Origin: Oxytricha trifallax
Taxonomy: Eukaryota; Ciliophora; Spirotrichea; Sporadotrichida; Oxytrichidae
Direction: 5' to 3'
Assembly: GCA_000711775.1 (NCBI GenBank)
Contig: ARYC01000108.1
Coordinates: 159,334-223,333 of the forward strand
Length of the DNA stretch: 64,000 nt
The position numbers and the translations under genes are program-made. Under the pieces are notes generated by a model that had not been told where the DNA came from, ran no database searches, and worked only from the letters and a program-made list of their open reading frames with translations. Of the stretch, positions 61,244 through 64,000 are shown in pieces. How positions within the stretch are numbered: the stretch's first letter is position 1; every line of letters begins with the position of its first letter.

Positions 61244-62796
61244 TCAGTTTTTAGCAAGTAAGGCAGACCTACCGAAGCTGTTTTTCAAGCCTGTTGGCTA
61301 CATCATACTGCCTTCCTAAGTGAAAGTTAATAATGGAGGAGGTCCATCATCTTCAACTTTACTTTTGGTTTTAGTAACTTTATCTATCATCTCTTATGAC
61401 TCTATTATCTGTAATTTCTTATAATACGAACAACAAAAAAACAGCATTATTTTTAATGAATTATAGCATCTTCTTCTTCAGAGTCGTAGCTCTATTGGTT
61501 GCTTAGTGAATTGCTGTCACTACTATCGCTACTTCCACTTTTACTTTTCTTATCACTAAAATTTTAGTTCTTTGATGAGTCTTCACTGAAATGATGGCTC
61601 TCATCGTCTTAAGTGTACTCGCCATCGTTCTCACTGATGTCATCAAAACCTCTGCTTTTATTGCTCTTTCTTTACTCTTTTTTACTGTTAATTTATCTTT
61701 CTGCTTCCTCGATCTTTTAAGCCATTAAACTTTGGCAAATTAATAAGCATAATATGGTAAATTATTTAGTTGTTTTCTATCTTGATTCAAAAACAAGTTT
61801 ATGTCAATAAGATTTTCAGAGATAAAAGATAAATTGCCCTTGTTGTTGTAATCCATTAATTAATCCTTTAATCCAGTGCATGACTCGTTTATTTTCTTCA
61901 AATTCTGGCCTTATTTCTAAAGCGCACTTTTCTGCCTATATTTGTGAATCGCCTTGTCAATAAACTTTAATTTTACAATGAAAATCGAATTATTTATTAT
62001 AAAGGGTAGAGTTTAGCATTAAAATCTGCGTAGTAAGCTCTATCAAATACTTCCTTGCTTCTATACCAATATTTCTTGAAGAAATAGCACTGCATCAGAT
62101 CAATCTGCACTTCTTTTGAGTTTTCTTAGATGAAATTTTAGAAAATCTTGGGTCTCTTCTTTCTTTTGCCTTTCAATGCTCTTGCTGGGTTCTTAACATC
62201 TCTCTTATTTAAAATTTAATTAATGTCATATAAAAGTGATTTTATGGCTTTACTCTAGTCAGCCTTGAAAATCAATATAACCTTTCAAATTACCTTTATA
62301 TGATATAATTTTGTTATCAAAACAAAAAAATCTATCTCTCTTATGTTCTTCTTTATCCTCAAGCATCCTGTAAAACCTAGAAGCGAATATCCTAATCTCA
62401 ACTAGTCTCTCATAACTTGTTTATTTCATGCTTTTGTTCATGCCACTCATGCTGTTTCTCTAGAGATTACTGAGTCTCCCTTGTGATAAAGATGCTCTGT
62501 TGGATATTAAAGAACTGCGGCCTCCCTTCTAAGAATTTAAATGAAGAGAGCCCTCGCTTTGGAAATCGAATTCATCGAATAAATTTATCACTGACTTTAT
62601 GAAATTAGTTCATCATAAATCAATCATAGTTTTAAACAGATTGACATATAAGGTACAAACATTTTATAAAATTAGTGTATATTTTTGTCTCTCTGCTTTA
62701 CTTGCTTTTAAGTCTGTCTAACTCCATTAAATGTAGCACTTATTTATTGCCCTTCTTTCTTCTCCTGAAAGCCAATGACTCAATGGATATGTGCAT
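61244..62796 (-). CDS. Basic then acidic serine-rich protein, unknown; split by five IESs
   Basis: It starts at ATG 62,796 (MHISIESLAFRRRKKGNK) and stops at TGA 61,246-61,244. Five short AT-rich segments with direct repeats interrupt it; after removal the pieces sum to 445 codons exactly. The N-terminal half is basic (GRLSNLQRNSMSGMNKS, RIFASRFYRMLEDKEEHKRD, ARALKGKRKKRPKIF). The middle has an aromatic block QCYFFKKYWYRSKEVFDRAY. The C-terminal part is a highly acidic, serine-rich stretch (SDSSDSNSLSNQ, DSEEEDAI) followed by PPPLLTFTQEGSM. The layout resembles nuclear or chromatin-associated proteins, but no domain is identified. The ATG touches the end of a TBE, so an upstream portion may lie elsewhere. 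Confidence 0.75.
61409..61464 (-). other. IES candidate, pointer TAT
   Basis: TAT at 61,406-61,408 and 61,462-61,464; 56 nt removed. The join reads SEEEDAIIESQEMIDKV. A weak 3-bp repeat, but the frame fits. Confidence 0.5.
61730..61761 (-). other. IES candidate, pointer TAAA (plus strand)
   Basis: TAAA at 61,726-61,729 and 61,758-61,761; 32 nt removed. The join reads RKQLNNLMAQKIEEAERQ in frame. Confidence 0.6.
61971..62002 (-). other. IES candidate, pointer TAA (plus strand)
   Basis: TAA at 61,968-61,970 and 62,000-62,002; 32 nt removed. The join reads FNAKLYPLKFIDKAIHKY in frame. Confidence 0.6.
62281..62308 (-). other. IES candidate, pointer ATATAA (plus strand)
   Basis: ATATAA at 62,275-62,280 and 62,303-62,308; 28 nt removed. 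The join reads CFDNKIILIFKADQSKAIKS in frame. Reading through gives TGA within a few codons. Confidence 0.75.
62610..62676 (-). other. IES candidate, pointer AAATTAGT (plus strand)
   Basis: The 8-bp repeat AAATTAGT lies at 62,602-62,609 and 62,669-62,676; 67 nt removed. The join reads ETKIYTNFIKSVINLFDEF in frame. This is the longest pointer seen in the window. Confidence 0.85.
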
Positions 62797-64000
62797 TCAA
62801 AACCCCAAAACCCCTTAATGAGGTTTATAAGTGCTTTGATTTGTAGGGAATTTGTTAGGGGTTGGGGTTATTAATTAAATGCGAGACTAAAATTACAAGC
62901 TTTTGGGGTCTATTTATGATGAAGAGTATATAGATTTAGTGTTTAAACTGCGTTATGGATGTGATATGTATAGTGAATAACTCAAACCAGTACTGAACTA
63001 TAAGTCTATTGCACTGCTCTTAAAGCGTAGTCCCTCAACTGTTCGTTCTCACTGCTTGAAAGCTGTGTAATTAAAGCAATAATAGCTGAATTCTTAGCCT
63101 AAGAGGAAGTCTAAGTTTCTATAGAAGCATATTGACTATCTTATTAATGAAAAAACTTTGAAGTATTGGGCTCACTTCTCTCTCGACTAACGAGCTATTA
63201 TGTTTCATCGCCAGTTCCCTGAGTTGAAGATCTCTGCATAATCTGTTGCAAACATTTATAAACGAAACAGTATCTCTTACAAAGATGTAAATCGTATAAA
63301 GAGAGTAATTGATTTCACTCTGCCATTTTACAATAACAACAACTTAAATTATATTTATAATTAAATGCAGAGAGCCTAATAGAATAATATTAAGTTTATT
63401 CATGCTGACCAGGCTGTGTTTACCTTCAACACTTTCATCTAGAAGTCTTGGTATAAGAGGCATAGTAATATAGAAGTATGTGACTAGAAAGTCATGGCTA
63501 TTCTTGGAGGAATTAGCGAGGATACTGGTTTAGAAACTTATCTTATTCATCCTCGCTCTATTAAGACAGAGTAGTATATAAATTCTTAGAACAGCTGAGA
63601 GAGAAGTACCCTGAATAAGAGATTATACTATTCGTTGATAATCTTTCTGTTCATAATACCAAAGAAACAAGGAAGAGTTATGAACAACTTAGAATAACGC
63701 CAGTGTTCAACGTACCTTACAGTCCATAGTTTAATGGAATGAGTTCTACTGGGGAATATTAAAGGTCATTATAAGAAACTGCTGCTATATCACTTGATGA
63801 ATGACCTACCTATCGATACAGTAGACTTTATTAAAAGCTCAGCGAAGAGAGTAGATAATTTGTTGGCTTTAAAAGTGTGCTAAAGAAGGGAGAATCAATG
63901 TATATAAATAAGTTTTGTAGTTAAGTTAATGAATATATAAGTAGTCACATTTAAAATTCTTTAGAGGGAGCTGGCTTCTCTTTCTTCTCTTCTACTTCTT
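62795..64000 (+). mobile_element. TBE transposon, left end and transposase region (runs off window)
   Basis: Candidate target duplication ATT at 62,795-62,797, then the terminal repeat CAAAACCCCAAAACCCC, then TGAGGTTTATAAGTGCTTTG, shared in inverted form with 13,202 and 26,836. A transposase reading begins about 80 nt inside. TBEs are germline-limited Tc1/mariner-like elements of about 4 kb with telomere-like ends, removed during macronuclear development. Only the first 1.2 kb is visible. Confidence 0.9.
62879..63950 (+). pseudogene. TBE transposase (Tc1/IS630-type, DDE), with frameshifts
   Basis: ATG at 62,879 (MRDQNYKLLGSIYDEEYIDL) opens a ciliate-code frame with a helix-turn-helix-like N-terminus (SIALLLKRSPSTVRSHCLK). 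The catalytic core has three blocks typical of Tc1/IS630 transposases: FIHADQAVFTF (first Asp), ILFVDNLSVHNT (second Asp) and VPYSPQFNG followed by the position of the Glu. TBE transposases catalyse their own movement and have been implicated in germline DNA elimination in Oxytricha. Here the frame ends at a TGA at 63,596, resumes in a second frame to TGA 63,802, and a third frame (GHYKKLLLYHLMNDLPIDT) follows. Two frameshifts therefore lie within the core, so this copy is probably inactive unless the shifts are sequence errors. Confidence 0.85.

Noticed and set aside
1-64000. Bacterial, organellar or CRISPR content
   Set aside because: No repeat-spacer array, no ribosome-binding-site-led operons and no rRNA/tRNA; GT..AG introns and TAA/TAG as glutamine point to ciliate nuclear DNA.

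Overview
The window looks like germline (micronuclear) DNA of a stichotrich/hypotrich ciliate of the Oxytricha type. Four things seen in the sequence point there. It is very AT-rich. Long protein-like frames appear only when TAA and TAG are read as glutamine and TGA is the sole stop. Several mobile-element ends carry the C4A4 telomere-like repeat typical of telomere-bearing elements (TBEs), including one beside a Tc1/IS630-type transposase with D,D,E-like blocks. Short AT-rich segments flanked by 2-8 bp direct repeats interrupt otherwise good genes, and removing each segment together with one repeat copy restores the reading frame. That is the signature of internal eliminated sequences (IESs) with pointers between macronuclear-destined segments (MDSs). 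The species is inferred, not proven.

Layout. About 1-45.4 kb is gene-poor and repeat-rich. It holds TBE ends and decayed TBE genes (10.4-15.6 kb, including two separate kinase remnants), an Hsp70-like fragment (19.1 kb), a few isolated coding pieces (6.4, 26.9, 27.4 kb), one large minus-strand frame (38.6-40.0 kb), and at least eleven long fold-back elements. The fold-backs include a six-copy family of about 420 bp and a two-copy family of about 620 bp. Between them lies featureless AT-rich DNA, presumably eliminated in the macronucleus.

About 45.4-62.8 kb is gene-dense. It contains a membrane-protein gene on plus (45.4-46.3 kb). On minus follow a Q/N-rich protein gene (46.6-47.7), a very long gene for a cysteine-rich surface protein with membrane segments and an acidic/Q-rich tail (48.1-55.6), a DNA-repair polynucleotide kinase/phosphatase (55.7-57.6), a Q/S-rich coiled-coil protein (57.8-59.9), a TMEM33/Pom33-like membrane protein (60.1-61.1) and an acidic, serine-rich protein (61.2-62.8). 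Neighbouring genes are only about 90-300 bp apart, and several look complete, so they probably belong to separate nanochromosomes that sit side by side in the germline. A TBE begins at 62,798, immediately upstream of the start codon of the last gene, and runs off the right edge.

Three genes become exact open frames once the proposed introns and IESs are removed: the kinase/phosphatase (432 codons), the coiled-coil protein (629 codons) and the acidic protein (445 codons). I found no rRNA, tRNA or CRISPR array. All coordinates were counted by hand, and ends of AT-rich repeats may be off by several bases.
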